The notes below the pieces were generated by a model, which was not told the DNA's origin, did not search any database, and saw only the letters and a list, made by a program, of their open reading frames with translations. The translations under genes and the position numbers were made by a program. Shown here one piece after another: positions 27,901-33,997 of a DNA stretch of 64,000 nt. The stretch's first letter is position 1; each line of letters opens with the position of its first letter. Origin of the DNA: Doris montereyensis (Eukaryota; Mollusca; Gastropoda; Nudibranchia; Dorididae); assembly GCA_037039925.1 (NCBI GenBank), contig JAXRKP010000285.1, positions 41,001 to 105,000 on the forward strand. The letters run 5' to 3'.

Positions 27901-30900
27901 GAATGCTGTTGAAAGTGAGACATCTCTTATATACTATCTTATATACGATTCTCCTCTCTACGGGAAGCCAATGTAGAGAGCACAAAACGGAAGTGATGTG
28001 TTGAGACTTTTTAGTCTTAGTTACAATTCTTGCTGCTTTATTTTGAAGTAATTGTAATCGATGAATAAAAGTCTTTGGCAACCCATAGAGAAGAGAATTA
28101 CAGTAGTCAAGACGACTTGTGACAAGGGCATGGACAAGTATTTTACATGTTTCTTCGTCTAATAGATTTTGGATTCGAGAAATGCTTTTAAGGACAAAAT
28201 GGATTGTTTGACAAACTCTGGTAATGTGATCATGCATGTGTAAAAATTCATCAAAGAAGAAACCAAGATTTTTGACGCTATAGCTGTTACATGTAATCGT
28301 ATCATTTATGACCAGCTCATTTAATATAATGTCCTTTCCTTTTTTTCTAAATGTTATCAATTCTGTCTTGTCATTGTTAAATTTCAGTTTGTTTTCTGTC
28401 ATCCAGGTCCTGATGTCTAACACACAGCGTTATAAAATTCAGTTGCATGAAAAAAATCGTGCATTATGGCAGTGATTACAGTATATAAATCCAACACTAT
28501 TTATTTGTATTAGATGCCAAAGTCAAGGAAGCATTAAAAAGTTGTTCAATCTAATAAAAACTCACTTTTGCGTTTGATATATTGTAAATAGTCTTTACCA
28601 CTGACTACTAATAATCATACTATTACAATGGAAGTAAGATTGATTGAATTGATTGTGGCACAAAATGGTCCATCCCCATTTCCTTTTTTTTGTCAAAATG
28701 TACATGTTATTTTACAAGTGTTATATACCAAAATGTAGAACATGAGGATTCCAGATATATGACTTTAAGAGATAGCAAAGGAGTGTAAATTTAGGTATGT
28801 TGAAAGACAGAAACTTTAGGCCAGTCAATCGAGGTTTCTCATGCGGTTTAGTGATATTTTAGAGTCCACTTTTTGCCGCTGAAAGTATGGGTGCTGGAAA
28901 TGCACATCATCATTTTCAATCTTCAGACTGCCTTGGTCTATGTGAGCCACCTGGTTTGAGAGTTCCCTGACTTTTTCCTACTTCTCAATAAGATGTGAAA
29001 TCCATCTGATCGTGTGGATGATCAATAGTAAAAGTAATAATATATATATTTATTATAATAAATGACTTTAACAGAGAGAGGCAGACTGTAACAAAAAAAC
29101 TTTTTTACTGTTTTACCACTGACTACTAATAATCATACTATTAAAAAAAAAAACAATGGGAAGTAAGATTGATTGAATTGATTGTGTAATCATCATAGAG
29201 GCATTTAAACCATGCCTCCATGAATTATCGACTTAGTATAAGAATAAGTACAGAATATATTAAGGGTGAACTTAGATATGGTTAAAAACACCAGGAAAAT
29301 CACATTATCTATGTAGATAATTGCGTTGACTAGACCTGAACATGTCAACCCAAGAAACCGTTTTACCATGTGGAAAATTAAGCACTAGAAGCGGACAAGT
29401 TTGAAATTGTCTTTGTTTGCATTCAATCGAGTGTAGGCTTGCATCAATGGGTAGACTAGTGATAATAATACAGCGATCACTGATAAAAGTCAAAATCTCT
29501 GGGAGACAGGACACTGGTGGAATTTAGCAATGTTGCATCTTAATCGTATATTATGGGCCATTAGGAACCTCTCCTGGCAACAGTCAGACAATGAAAACTG
29601 ACATGGTTCGACAAGGTAGTGAGACATAACATCCTCTCCCAAACGATACTACGAGGCACGGTTGAGGGAGGTAAAGCAGAAAACAGACATGACAGGGAAA
29701 ATACATTTTTTTCGTTATCACTTAGCTTCTAATGAGATCTATCCGATCTGAATGTAAATATTCACATGATTCACATTATCTACTCTTTGAGTAGCTGTAT
29801 GAGCAATGTTATATGAGAAAATTGTGTTTTTGTATGTTTTATTACATTCCAAATTGTAGCAGTTGGCATAAATACGACACAAAACATCTACTTCCACACC
29901 AGGCATCCTTTGAGTGGCTGTAAAACATTACTAAAAGAACAATTTATGACAAAAAGATCGTTATTATAATAAACTAGTAACAAATGAATACCAACATCCT
30001 AAAAAATCATATATTTTAAGTATTGTAACGATATACAGGCAAGATAGTTTTTGTGACTATTTCATTACCACCAAATTTTGCCGCTGCAATGAATGTTCCC
30101 CTGTCGTATTGATGAACCAGCATACTGACAACATCGGGGATTGCTGAAATTTTGTTTTGTGGTATTACTGAAGTGTTTCAAACAATTTTCTTAGATCATT
30201 CTTAATTTTATGGTGAATAAATCTAGTTTAATCGTTTAGTGTCGCATGACCGTAGAGATTTTGACATGCGTGAGCGAAGCTAGGTCTAGATCTAGTTTTC
30301 GTTAAAAACGGGCTTGTTTAGAAAACAACGGGACTTAAACTTCTTGATTTATTTATACCTTTAGTTCACAGTTTATCACAAATAACTCTTTTACAGAGGG
30401 CCAAACCAGTAATTCAGCCTATCGTGATGTTCTTGTAGTGAATTTAGATCCATGCGAAGCTGTGGCCGCCATTTTAAAATTATGTCATCCTGCAAATTTT
30501 GTTTGATTTTCATTGCCTAATTTCGCCACAATTGTGAGTTTGTTTATTTTCTAGGATGATATTTCAACATCCATTATATTTAGTTTCTTTGTCTTTTGTG
30601 CCAAATTAACGATATTTTACTAATTATTTAAGGATATTGGCAAATCCGCCAAATTTCATTTGCAGTTTGGTGGACTTTAGAGACTTTAATGTAATAGTTT
30701 CTATATGAATGGATTAATGTAACCATGATCGGGCCCATACCGTGTCCCTGCATCTTTTCATTAAACAGGTAACAAAAGATAGCTAGCCGTGCAACCTATC
30801 CTATTATAGGAAAAAAAATAAGGAAGAAGATCCTGAGGCCTATGCTAAATACCTTGAGAGGCAGAGGTTGGATGGTCAGAGGAGGGCTGAGGAGAAGAGA

Positions 30901-33900
30901 CGATGGGAGGAGGAGCCACACACACGTCTCAGGAGGAAATACGTGAGGCCCAAAGGAAAAAGCACAAGTAAATAGATCTAGATTTATCATGTAAGTTTTT
31001 CAGTTATTTTTTTTAAAAAGTCTAGTATTGTCTTGTGTGATGGTTTATGTTTTCTCTTGCCAGTTGATACTTTTTACATTGGCCTAGACCACCATGCCGT
31101 CAACAGTTTCACCCTTGCTGCTGTGGACATCTTGCACAAACAGTTAAAAAGCAGTGCCAAACACCAATGTCTTTGGCGATGTCGCTGATGAGGGTCTGAT
31201 CTATAAGGGTCCCCCAGACAACTACAAATGGAAGATTGTCAAATCAGACCATGTGGTGATAGACAAGAGAGGCCACTTTTTTTTTTTGCCTTTAAATTTT
31301 TTAAGTCTTTCTAACGCTGATGTTTTTAAATTTTTTTATTCCTTTAATACATATTGCCATGCTATTTATTATCATTTTGTACATGTACATATTTCTTCCT
31401 CATAATTTGTTAAACCGTGTGTTTGTTGACAGCAAACCTAAAATTGTTATAATTGAAAAACTTACACAAAATGTTCCATCACTCAAGTTTGTCAAAAAGT
31501 TGTCTCCCCTTGCTGTGATTTCATCTTATATGTCAATCAATTAACATTCTGGACCAGATCATTGTATTCTGTGGCATTTTCATCAGGCATTTATCATTTT
31601 AAACCCTCCAGGAAGGATTTTATATCATATTGTCATTCTTTCAGGATTTTGGAATAGCCTCCTTTTGCATCTGCTGCTTTTTCAATATTGTGAACTTTCT
31701 TATCCTGTAGACTTCAAGCTAAATTTAGATACCAAATTCAGTACCATTCCAGGAATTTAAAAAATGCTCAAAATAGGCCTTAAAAAGTAAATCCTGCATA
31801 ATCCTGTCCGTTTTCCGCCATAACGCAAGAGCTGACCCGATAACATCAAAGTGGACAGAGCTGATCTGCTTTCGATGGGGGAGCTAAGTGAGTTTCGGCA
31901 ATGAAAGGGTGGCCCTTTTTTTTACCCTATGTATTTAATGGCAAGCCCCGAAGCAAGCTGAGGCCGTATGCTGCCTTGTCACCGTTTCAAGGGCTCTTCT
32001 AGAGCTCAAACGACCCATGGCCCATTATAAAGAAGAATACAGAGCTGACCTCCCGGACATTTTAACGACAAAACAATGATTTGTATTTTGATTGTGAGCA
32101 CTAATGACATATAATAGTTAGCAACAAATTACATCACGACGCCTAAATAGTGTTTTCATGTTTTAAAAAACCCAACCTACATAAAGTTTATCATGTTAAC
32201 GGGGTATCTTAAAGAACATGTTGTTTCACATGGTATGTTCATTGATAAAAAACAAAATTATACTTACACATATTCAACTGTCTAATGAAACTGGCAATGT
32301 TGCTGTGTTTGAAGTAAAGTGGCAGTATTTCCCTTGAAAACCTTTGCTGATCATAGACATGGAAACTTGTTCCGCTCTGTAAGAAGAGAAAAAAACAAAG
32401 AAATTGAAAATAATAAAATCACAAATATCATGTAATATCAATTTTATACTGAAGATAGAAACTTTAATTCAATTTAATCATCTTCATTGATCCTTAAAAA
32501 AAGGAAATTATAGTTGTTATCACAATTTTTGTTTGAAAAATAAAAAAATACACCAATGCATTTAAACAAATTTAACTTAAGTTAATCATTAAATGTATAG
32601 ATTTTAGAAGAAATATATATAAAGATGCAAAAAAAAAAAATTACAGACAGATGCAAAAAAAATAATTACAGACAAATCAGTTCAGCTTCATACGCATTCA
32701 TCAATGTCATAAATCATTCATTCACCATCCATCAATTTCCATTTCTTAAACATTGTAAATAAAATGCCTTTGTGCTTTCAAAGTAAGGTATGGCACTTTT
32801 GTATGACACTTGGAAGAAAAGATCTAAAAAACATCTCTCAGTGCGGGATTTAAATGTGTATAAGTCGACTGCTTCTACTACTTGTTTTGGAAGGGGAATA
32901 GAGGGTGGGTATACAGATCTTCAAAGCTCTGGCTCTACATTATTTATGAGTTTCCCTATCCCTTGTATTCCTTCCCTATGCTATACTAAAAATGATAATA
33001 CTCTTTATGCAAAATTTATAGAAAAGTCTTATTAGAGTATTATCAATTTGAAACTTTAATTCATAAGAGAAAAAATTTTAAAAAATTAAAAAATAAAAAT
33101 ACTTTGAAAATCCCCATCATAAGCACACGCATCACACAAAACAACAATTGCCAGACGGGCCTGCCTCAACAGCTCACTATAGAGTCTAGATGGCAGTTTC
33201 AAAATTGGGTAAAACACTCAAAAATATAGATCTACTCTACTAATAATAACTCACCCTCTCACAACATCAATCTGAATCTGTAATATAATATCGAAAGTAC
33301 AAGGTACCCGGGTGTACATAAGGAAGCAGACGCTTCGTCAAATTATGTATTCCTTTAAACCGTTGATTGCAGCTCAAAGGAATCTATCCTCAATCCCTTA
33401 CCCAGAACATCCCCCCACCCCACCATGGTGTGGGGATTGGGGATTCAGGGAAAGGGATTGTGAATAGATTTCTTTCGTCTCACCTCTAAATGTAGATCTA
33501 GATCTAAGCCAATACCGACAACCAGTACAAATTTGAGCCATTTTCTTTACGCCACTTAAGTGTAAAATTAGATCTAGATCTACCTAGACTCTCACGCCCC
33601 ATGATTATGAAAACCAAGCACTAACTTTTTTAGTATTCTCAATCTCAGTCATGTCCCCTGGACCATCTAGATCTAGATCTAGTGGATGAGCCCAAGCCAA
33701 CAGAACTTTCCCTAATTGTTGGATATGAGAGAAAGAATTTTATGACATTAGATTTACATCTTTTCTTCTAGCTCTATATAAACATCACTTTAACTAGAGA
33801 GATCTGCTAAAGAATCGGAATGGAATGCTCGTATACTATAGATTCTATAGTCAACTCACAGGATCCCAGTAAATCAGTTCATCTGTTGAAGGATCTTCCA

Positions 33901-33997
33901 CCAAAGTCCACACCTTCAAAAGGAAAGCGGGAACATTGCCCGTACTTTTCTCACCATCTGAATTCGTCTTATCCATGGGATTTGGTTCTATTTGCAT
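9060..33997 (-). CDS. HSF: Heat shock transcription factor gene (about 13 coding pieces)
   Basis: The gene encodes the nuclear trimeric activator that binds heat shock elements. On the minus strand I joined coding pieces 33860-33997, 32270-32376, 28566-29005 (broken), 25588-25723, 24784-24859, 23863-23997, 23391-23507, 20729-20973, 19007-19233, 15386-15473, 12545-12626 and 9060-9148. All introns except those inside exon 3 have GT donors and AG acceptors. The product would be roughly 500 residues, usual for an animal HSF. The domain order is right: winged-helix DNA-binding domain, HR-A/B coiled coil, regulatory region, HR-C, acidic tail. Most junctions agree in codon phase. Exceptions are exon 3 (two insertions), exon 4 (needs one more A in an A-run), the 3' end of exon 3 (one extra A) and exon 8 (10-C run, needs one base more). 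It is either a decaying gene or a functional gene with assembly indels. Confidence 0.88.
9234..9480 (-). repeat. tRNA-headed SINE, family C
   Basis: On the minus strand it begins with a tRNA-like head (TAGTCCAGAGGCAAGGTGTC, then GTGGGTTAAAC in place of a B box) and runs to TGTGAATGGGAG. The same sequence occurs near 37180-37622, 51270-51480 and 62935-63212, in both orientations. Confidence 0.75.
9938..9966. repeat. (TA)n microsatellite
   Basis: About 12 TA units in the last HSF intron. Confidence 0.95.
10333..10870 (-). pseudogene. Non-LTR retrotransposon, C-terminal end of reverse transcriptase ORF
   Basis: An open frame (10647-10333) reads [18 protein letters not shown] ... [16 protein letters not shown], the conserved end of jockey/CR1-like RT proteins. 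Upstream (10648-10870) the frame is broken but still shows [15 protein letters not shown], the preceding RT/thumb motif. Only the last fifth of the ORF is present, as expected for a 5'-truncated LINE copy in the last HSF intron. Confidence 0.8.
11516..11848. repeat. 42-bp minisatellite with two palindromes per unit
   Basis: About eight units of 42-43 bp. Each carries GACTGATTATCAGTC (inverted repeat around one central T) and GGGCCCC/GGGGCCCC, followed by TGAAACCTCCAAAAGC. Unit boundaries are sharp except for one rearranged copy near 11700-11755. Confidence 0.95.
12145..12270 (+). repeat. 130-bp interspersed repeat, copy 1
   Basis: Consensus blocks are CATTGAAATTTAC, GTGATCTTAGGTGAATTAAG, AGGAAACAACAAGATGAAA, AGTGAAAGAGTGGAAG, AAGAAGTAGGACC and CATCCGCCAACCG. 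No internal ORF or pol III boxes were seen. Confidence 0.8.
12270..12530. repeat. Purine-rich low-complexity tract
   Basis: Imperfect GAAAAGGAAAGAGGAA-type repeats. In the HSF transcript this is a long polypyrimidine tract starting about 15 bases after the exon 11 donor. The open frames through it (all charged or all Phe/Leu/Ser) are composition artefacts. Confidence 0.95.
12545..12626 (-). CDS. HSF: HSF exon 11: acidic/Ser-rich activation region
   Basis: The exon is 82 nt: acceptor GATGTCATCAG, donor ACCG|GTGAGT. It codes for [20 protein letters not shown], then CSNGDIT plus one base of a Gly codon. It enters in phase 0 and leaves in phase 1, both matching its neighbours. A 260-base polypyrimidine tract (in transcript sense) follows the donor. 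Confidence 0.85.
12712..12905 (-). repeat. tRNA-headed SINE, family A, copy 1
   Basis: The minus strand starts with GTGGCTGAATGGTTAGACTG (A box) and AGGTCTGAATTC at the B-box position, then a body ending in CTCCGGCTCTATGGGC. Other copies are at 13540-13805 and 25790-26055. Confidence 0.75.
13430..13520 (-). repeat. 130-bp interspersed repeat, reversed partial copy
   Basis: Reverse complement of the family seen at 12145-12270: TCCTACTTCTTTCCTTTAAT, then GTTTCCTTTCATTTTAC on the plus strand. It is the only copy in the HSF introns in this orientation. Confidence 0.5.
13540..13805 (-). repeat. SINE family A, copy 2
   Basis: Best-preserved head of the family: the minus strand has GGTCCCGGGTTCGAACCCTA (a consensus B box). 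The body includes CCACTTGACCCAGGTGCTC and TGGGATGGGCCGTAACGGC. Confidence 0.8.
13806..14939. other. Intron sequence without a recognised element
   Basis: HSF intron between exons 10 and 11. No coding exon or known repeat was recognised. Short open frames on both strands lack domain similarity. Confidence 0.4.
14940..15185 (+). repeat. tRNA-headed SINE, family B, copy 1
   Basis: The head has AGCAATAGAGCAGTTGTC (A-box position) and CCAGAGTTCCGATTCCC (B box). The body runs from CAGTCCAGGCAAAATTTTCT to CTCTGAGTACGGG. It shares head and body with 22370-22625. Confidence 0.75.
15386..15473 (-). CDS. HSF: HSF exon 10: HR-C leucine zipper
   Basis: It codes for [16 protein letters not shown], then [13 protein letters not shown], the third heptad repeat that represses trimerisation in unstressed cells. 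The donor is GAC|GTAAGT. Two acceptors lie four bases apart: CAAG|T (15473) is the one whose phase fits exon 9 (AA+T, Asn); CAG|TTGG (15469) is out of phase. The acceptor and the first bases of this exon are unit 1 of a 62-bp tandem array that fills the upstream intron. Confidence 0.9.
15463..16065. repeat. 62-bp minisatellite carrying the HSF exon 10 acceptor, part 1
   Basis: About ten units. The plus-strand core is AAGTCCAACTGACTTGAATT, then GCTTTCAAATGAGACAGACA, then ATATAGAAAATATCAAT. In HSF sense each unit ends CAATTCAAGTCAG|TTGGACTT, identical to the exon 10 acceptor plus its first eight bases. Unit 1 is the real exon boundary. Confidence 0.95.
16066..17464 (-). mobile_element. Tc1/mariner-superfamily element splitting the minisatellite
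   Basis: Both ends are visible. The left end is CAGGGTTTTCAAGAAGTCTTC and the right end, reversed, is CAGGGTATCCCAGAAGTCTTC, each flanked by TA (16064-16065 and 17465-17466), the target duplication of this superfamily. The length is 1399 bp. It sits inside the 62-bp array, which continues on both sides. Confidence 0.88.
16310..17250 (-). pseudogene. mariner-type transposase, inactive
   Basis: On the minus strand, starting about 17250, helix-turn-helix motifs come first ([10 protein letters not shown]; then [19 protein letters not shown]). Then [12 protein letters not shown] (first catalytic Asp), [13 protein letters not shown], and [20 protein letters not shown] near 16590-16530 (second catalytic Asp). 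The third motif reads [14 protein letters not shown] near 16455-16415: the catalytic Asp of the usual SPDxTPxDFFLWG motif is Gly, and the second Asp of that motif is Val. Several stops and frameshifts separate the blocks. The protein cannot be active. Confidence 0.85.
17466..18070. repeat. 62-bp minisatellite carrying the HSF exon 10 acceptor, part 2
   Basis: About nine more units of the same array beyond the mariner insertion, with more drift and some 77-bp units (GATAGACAAACATTGA insertions near 17512 and 17655). Confidence 0.93.
18071..18737. other. Intron sequence with a (TG)n tract
   Basis: AT-rich intron with an A run at 18308-18323 and a (TG)n tract at about 18574-18602 followed by GGGAAAGGGAGGGAAGGAGG. 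No coding exon is recognised. Confidence 0.6.
18738..18845 (+). repeat. 130-bp interspersed repeat, copy 2
   Basis: GCAGTGATCTCAGGGTGAAT, TAAAAGAAAACAGTAAGATG and GAAAGGAAAGAAGTAG match copy 1 in order and spacing. Confidence 0.75.
19007..19233 (-). CDS. HSF: HSF exon 9: regulatory/activation region
   Basis: The exon has 75 codons plus two bases: acceptor CCCTCTTCTAG, then CGG, coding [17 protein letters not shown], a Ser/Thr-rich middle ([14 protein letters not shown]) and [11 protein letters not shown]. The donor CTCAA|GTAAGC is in phase 2. An upstream acceptor (TTCAG at about 19290) would add [17 protein letters not shown] but runs into a TAG just before this exon, so it is not used in this frame. 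Confidence 0.8.
19355..19813 (+). mobile_element. LINE family X, copy 1: 5' region and start of endonuclease
   Basis: It starts with the family's 5' region: two roughly 60-bp monomers of CTGCCTTGCA..GGTCTTG..CAAAGGCTAA.GGAGTTA.CCCTGACAG. The endonuclease follows: [17 protein letters not shown] near 19635, then [16 protein letters not shown] near 19750 (the GDxNAR motif of APE-type endonucleases). Homology stops at 19813, inside the endonuclease, next to a 129-bp duplicated intron segment. Related copies lie at 38395-39850, 49195-50825 and 58166-59990. Confidence 0.78.
19814..19942. repeat. 129-bp direct repeat, copy 1
   Basis: It is nearly identical to 21267-21396 (begins GTTTCTCATGTTCTCAATTT, ends CATTACACTGATCATCT). 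The two copies flank HSF exon 8. Confidence 0.93.
19963..20330. repeat. Minisatellite, units about 50-64 bp
   Basis: Six or so copies of CTGTTTTCCATTTTGAGTGA, then AAGGTGAAA and CTCATCTGACAAGAAATAGA. Alternating units lack GGTGAAAA. Confidence 0.93.
20729..20973 (-). CDS. HSF: HSF exon 8: Ser/Pro-rich regulatory region
   Basis: The acceptor is TTTTTTCTACCAG. It codes for [19 protein letters not shown], then a Ser/Thr/Pro-rich stretch ([12 protein letters not shown]) and [10 protein letters not shown], ending at donor [17 protein letters not shown] motifs are candidate proline-directed phosphorylation sites, a feature of HSF regulatory regions. A run of ten C (20733-20742) near the 3' end leaves the exon one base short of the phase needed by exon 9. 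Confidence 0.82.
21025..21172 (+). repeat. 130-bp interspersed repeat, copy 3
   Basis: Starts AATTTCATAGAAATTTCCCA, then CACCATATGCAGTGATCTAA, GATGAAAGATAAGTGAAAGA, and ends GTAGCGCCCGTCAACCGC. Confidence 0.82.
21267..21396. repeat. 129-bp direct repeat, copy 2
   Basis: See copy 1 at 19814-19942. I could see no base difference until the last few positions. Confidence 0.93.
21397..22369. other. Intron sequence with a SINE A scrap
   Basis: Positions 21944-22040 match the SINE family A body (GATAAATGTCTTTTCCAAGG, then a B-box-like TTTTAATTCTGAACCTCATG). Otherwise no recognised element. Confidence 0.5.
22370..22625 (+). repeat. SINE family B, copy 2
   Basis: Clear tRNA-like head: GCCGGTAGCTTAGTCGGTAG (A box) and CACGAGTTCTATTCCCAG (B box). 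The body includes GGAAAGCAACAGCCCACTAC and ends AACTCTGAGTATGGG. Confidence 0.85.
23038..23338. repeat. Three tandem copies of a roughly 110-bp intron unit
   Basis: AATAATTTCCCTACTCCCAC, TGTATCTGACTATGCTTACA, ATATATGCTGTACTTGTTTC and GTTTGTAGAACTTA repeat three times with few differences, 50 bases upstream of the exon 7 donor side. Confidence 0.95.
23391..23507 (-). CDS. HSF: HSF exon 7: regulatory region
   Basis: The exon is 39 codons: acceptor TTCCTCAG, donor CGTGCT|GTAAGA, phase 0 both sides. It codes for [13 protein letters not shown], then [17 protein letters not shown]. The GPII...TE block resembles the start of the regulatory region of animal HSF1 proteins. Confidence 0.85.
23863..23997 (-). 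CDS. HSF: HSF exon 6: end of HR-B
   Basis: The acceptor TTTCAACAG precedes CTT. It codes for [15 protein letters not shown], the conserved end of HR-B, then a Ser/Pro/Met-rich linker to RPD. The donor GAC|GTAAGC is in phase 0 and matches the next exon. If that donor is skipped the frame stays open 32 more codons to a TAG at 23764-23766, so a short isoform is possible. Confidence 0.92.
24207..24330 (+). repeat. 130-bp interspersed repeat, copy 4
   Basis: CATTGAATTTTACTCCATCC, GAGGAAACGGAAAGATGAAA and GGTGGGTGAAAGAAGG in the family order. Confidence 0.75.
24784..24859 (-). CDS. HSF: HSF exon 5: HR-A/B core
   Basis: The exon is 76 nt: acceptor GCTTTCAG, then A-GAA-AAT, coding [17 protein letters not shown] and KQQEIVNK, with donor AAG|GTATTT in phase 0. 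[12 protein letters not shown] is a near-invariant HSF trimerisation-domain signature and was the first clue to this gene. Confidence 0.96.
25345..25490 (+). repeat. 130-bp interspersed repeat, copy 5
   Basis: CATTGAAATGCACCCCGCCC, AGAGGAAACAGAAAGATGAA, GGTAAGTGAAAGAATG and AGTAGCACCCGCCAAC. A (GATA/GACA)n tract follows at 25495-25575. Confidence 0.8.
25588..25723 (-). CDS. HSF: HSF exon 4: HR-A coiled coil
   Basis: The acceptor AAACAAG precedes GTG-TCG-AAT. It codes for [16 protein letters not shown], then [19 protein letters not shown] and [10 protein letters not shown], the first heptad-repeat block that makes the HSF trimer. The two halves are in different frames. Adding one A to the five-A run at 25677-25681 joins them and also makes the exon length (137) fit the phase of exon 5. 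The donor is AAAAG|GTGGTAG, and AG plus the first A of exon 5 makes the Arg of IKR. Confidence 0.85.
25790..26055 (-). repeat. SINE family A, copy 3
   Basis: The plus strand has AAAGTTCCTTCAAGGCCAAA, GCACCTGGGTTGAGTGG, AAGTCTTTCCCAACGAAG and a near-consensus B box in reverse (GATTCAAACCCGGGACC). Confidence 0.82.
26165..26290 (+). repeat. 130-bp interspersed repeat, copy 6
   Basis: TATTGAAATCTAACCTGCCT, ATATGTGGTGATCTCAGAGG, AAATAACAAGATGAAAG and CCAGTAACTCCCGCCCA. Confidence 0.7.
27204..28430 (-). pseudogene. CR1/L2-type LINE, 3' part with RT C-terminus
   Basis: A 275-codon open frame (28423-27596) covers the last part of a non-LTR reverse transcriptase: [57 protein letters not shown], then [20 protein letters not shown] and [14 protein letters not shown]. 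These are the thumb/C-terminal blocks of CR1/L2-group elements. The 3' UTR contains ATAGCGCC-type sequence (27215-27265), often seen at L2-like 3' ends. The frame is open and the catalytic YxDD lies beyond the 5' truncation at about 28430, so this is a 5'-truncated but young copy inside an HSF intron. Confidence 0.88.
28566..29005 (-). pseudogene. HSF: HSF exon 3: second half of DNA-binding domain, interrupted twice
   Basis: Expected HSF exon 3 codes for YGFRK, the wing and the linker ending in IKRK. Here it is in three pieces. Piece a (29005-28997) follows acceptor GATCAG and reads AT-GGA-TTT-C, i.e. YGF. Then about 44 unrelated bases follow. Piece b (28952-28877) reads [18 protein letters not shown] then QHPYFQ and CG of an Arg codon. 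Then about 276 bases intervene. Piece c (28600-28566) reads T-GGT-AAA, i.e. [11 protein letters not shown], then donor AAAA|GTGAGT. Joining b to c exactly gives [13 protein letters not shown]. The b/c gap would need a GC-AG intron (CG|GC ... CAG|TG). The donor of piece c has one A too many for phase 0. Confidence 0.75.
28601..28675. repeat. Short direct repeat beside HSF exon 3, copy 1
   Basis: ACTGACTACTAATAATCATA then AAGTAAGATTGATTGAATTG recurs at 29114-29190. It lies in the roughly 276-base segment that separates pieces b and c of HSF exon 3. Confidence 0.85.
29114..29190. repeat. Short direct repeat beside HSF exon 3, copy 2
   Basis: Same sequence as 28601-28675 with an inserted A run (29142-29152). 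It includes the CAG acceptor-like site but not the IKRK coding part. Confidence 0.85.
29191..30816. other. Intron sequence, nothing recognised
   Basis: A minus-strand frame near 30160-30010 reads [20 protein letters not shown] and has a plausible acceptor, but I do not recognise it and its codons do not fit the HSF model. Confidence 0.35.
30817..31290 (+). pseudogene. Degenerate coding scraps of unknown origin
   Basis: Positions 30817-30975 read as a charged helical stretch ([20 protein letters not shown] then EEKRRWEEE) ending in TAG, and 31145-31290 as [20 protein letters not shown] then [17 protein letters not shown]. Both are plus strand, opposite to HSF. The first resembles a lysine/arginine-rich motif seen in uncharacterised transposon-associated proteins. 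I cannot name the family. They could be parts of one dead element. Confidence 0.3.
31291..32269. other. Intron sequence, nothing recognised
   Basis: HSF intron between exons 2 and 3; AT-rich and without recognised repeats. Confidence 0.4.
32270..32376 (-). CDS. HSF: HSF exon 2: recognition helix
   Basis: The acceptor TTCTTACAG precedes AGC and opens [19 protein letters not shown], then [23 protein letters not shown] is the DNA-recognition helix and is fully conserved. The frame joins exon 1 in phase 0. Two overlapping donors exist: AAT-AT|GTGTAA (32270) and the better match AAT-ATGT|GTAAGT (32268), which would give phase 1 and fits an exon 3 start of AT-GGA-TTT (YGF). Confidence 0.93.
32377..33859. 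other. HSF intron 1
   Basis: No coding sequence is recognised. It contains several short runs of the palindromic hexamer AGATCT/TCTAGA (33487-33500, 33568-33582, 33668-33682). Confidence 0.5.
33860..33997 (-). CDS. HSF: HSF exon 1: start and first part of DNA-binding domain
   Basis: The exon has 46 codons from ATG at 33997. An in-frame TAG lies two codons upstream of this ATG, so it is the likely start. A good acceptor (TTTCTGTTTCTAG) sits just before it, suggesting a separate 5' UTR exon farther upstream that I could not place. The hallmark HSF opening is [19 protein letters not shown] (helix 1 of the winged helix), then ELIYWDP. Most HSFs have LICW here; this one has LIYW. The donor is CCT|GTGAGT, phase 0. 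Confidence 0.92.

Noticed and set aside
28877..28966. HSF exon 3 starting at CAG|GGAACTC, giving [11 protein letters not shown]
   Set aside because: It keeps frame and length but replaces the near-invariant YGFRK; an ATGGATTTC (YGF) block in phase with the better exon 2 donor lies 30 bases upstream, so interruption is the simpler reading.
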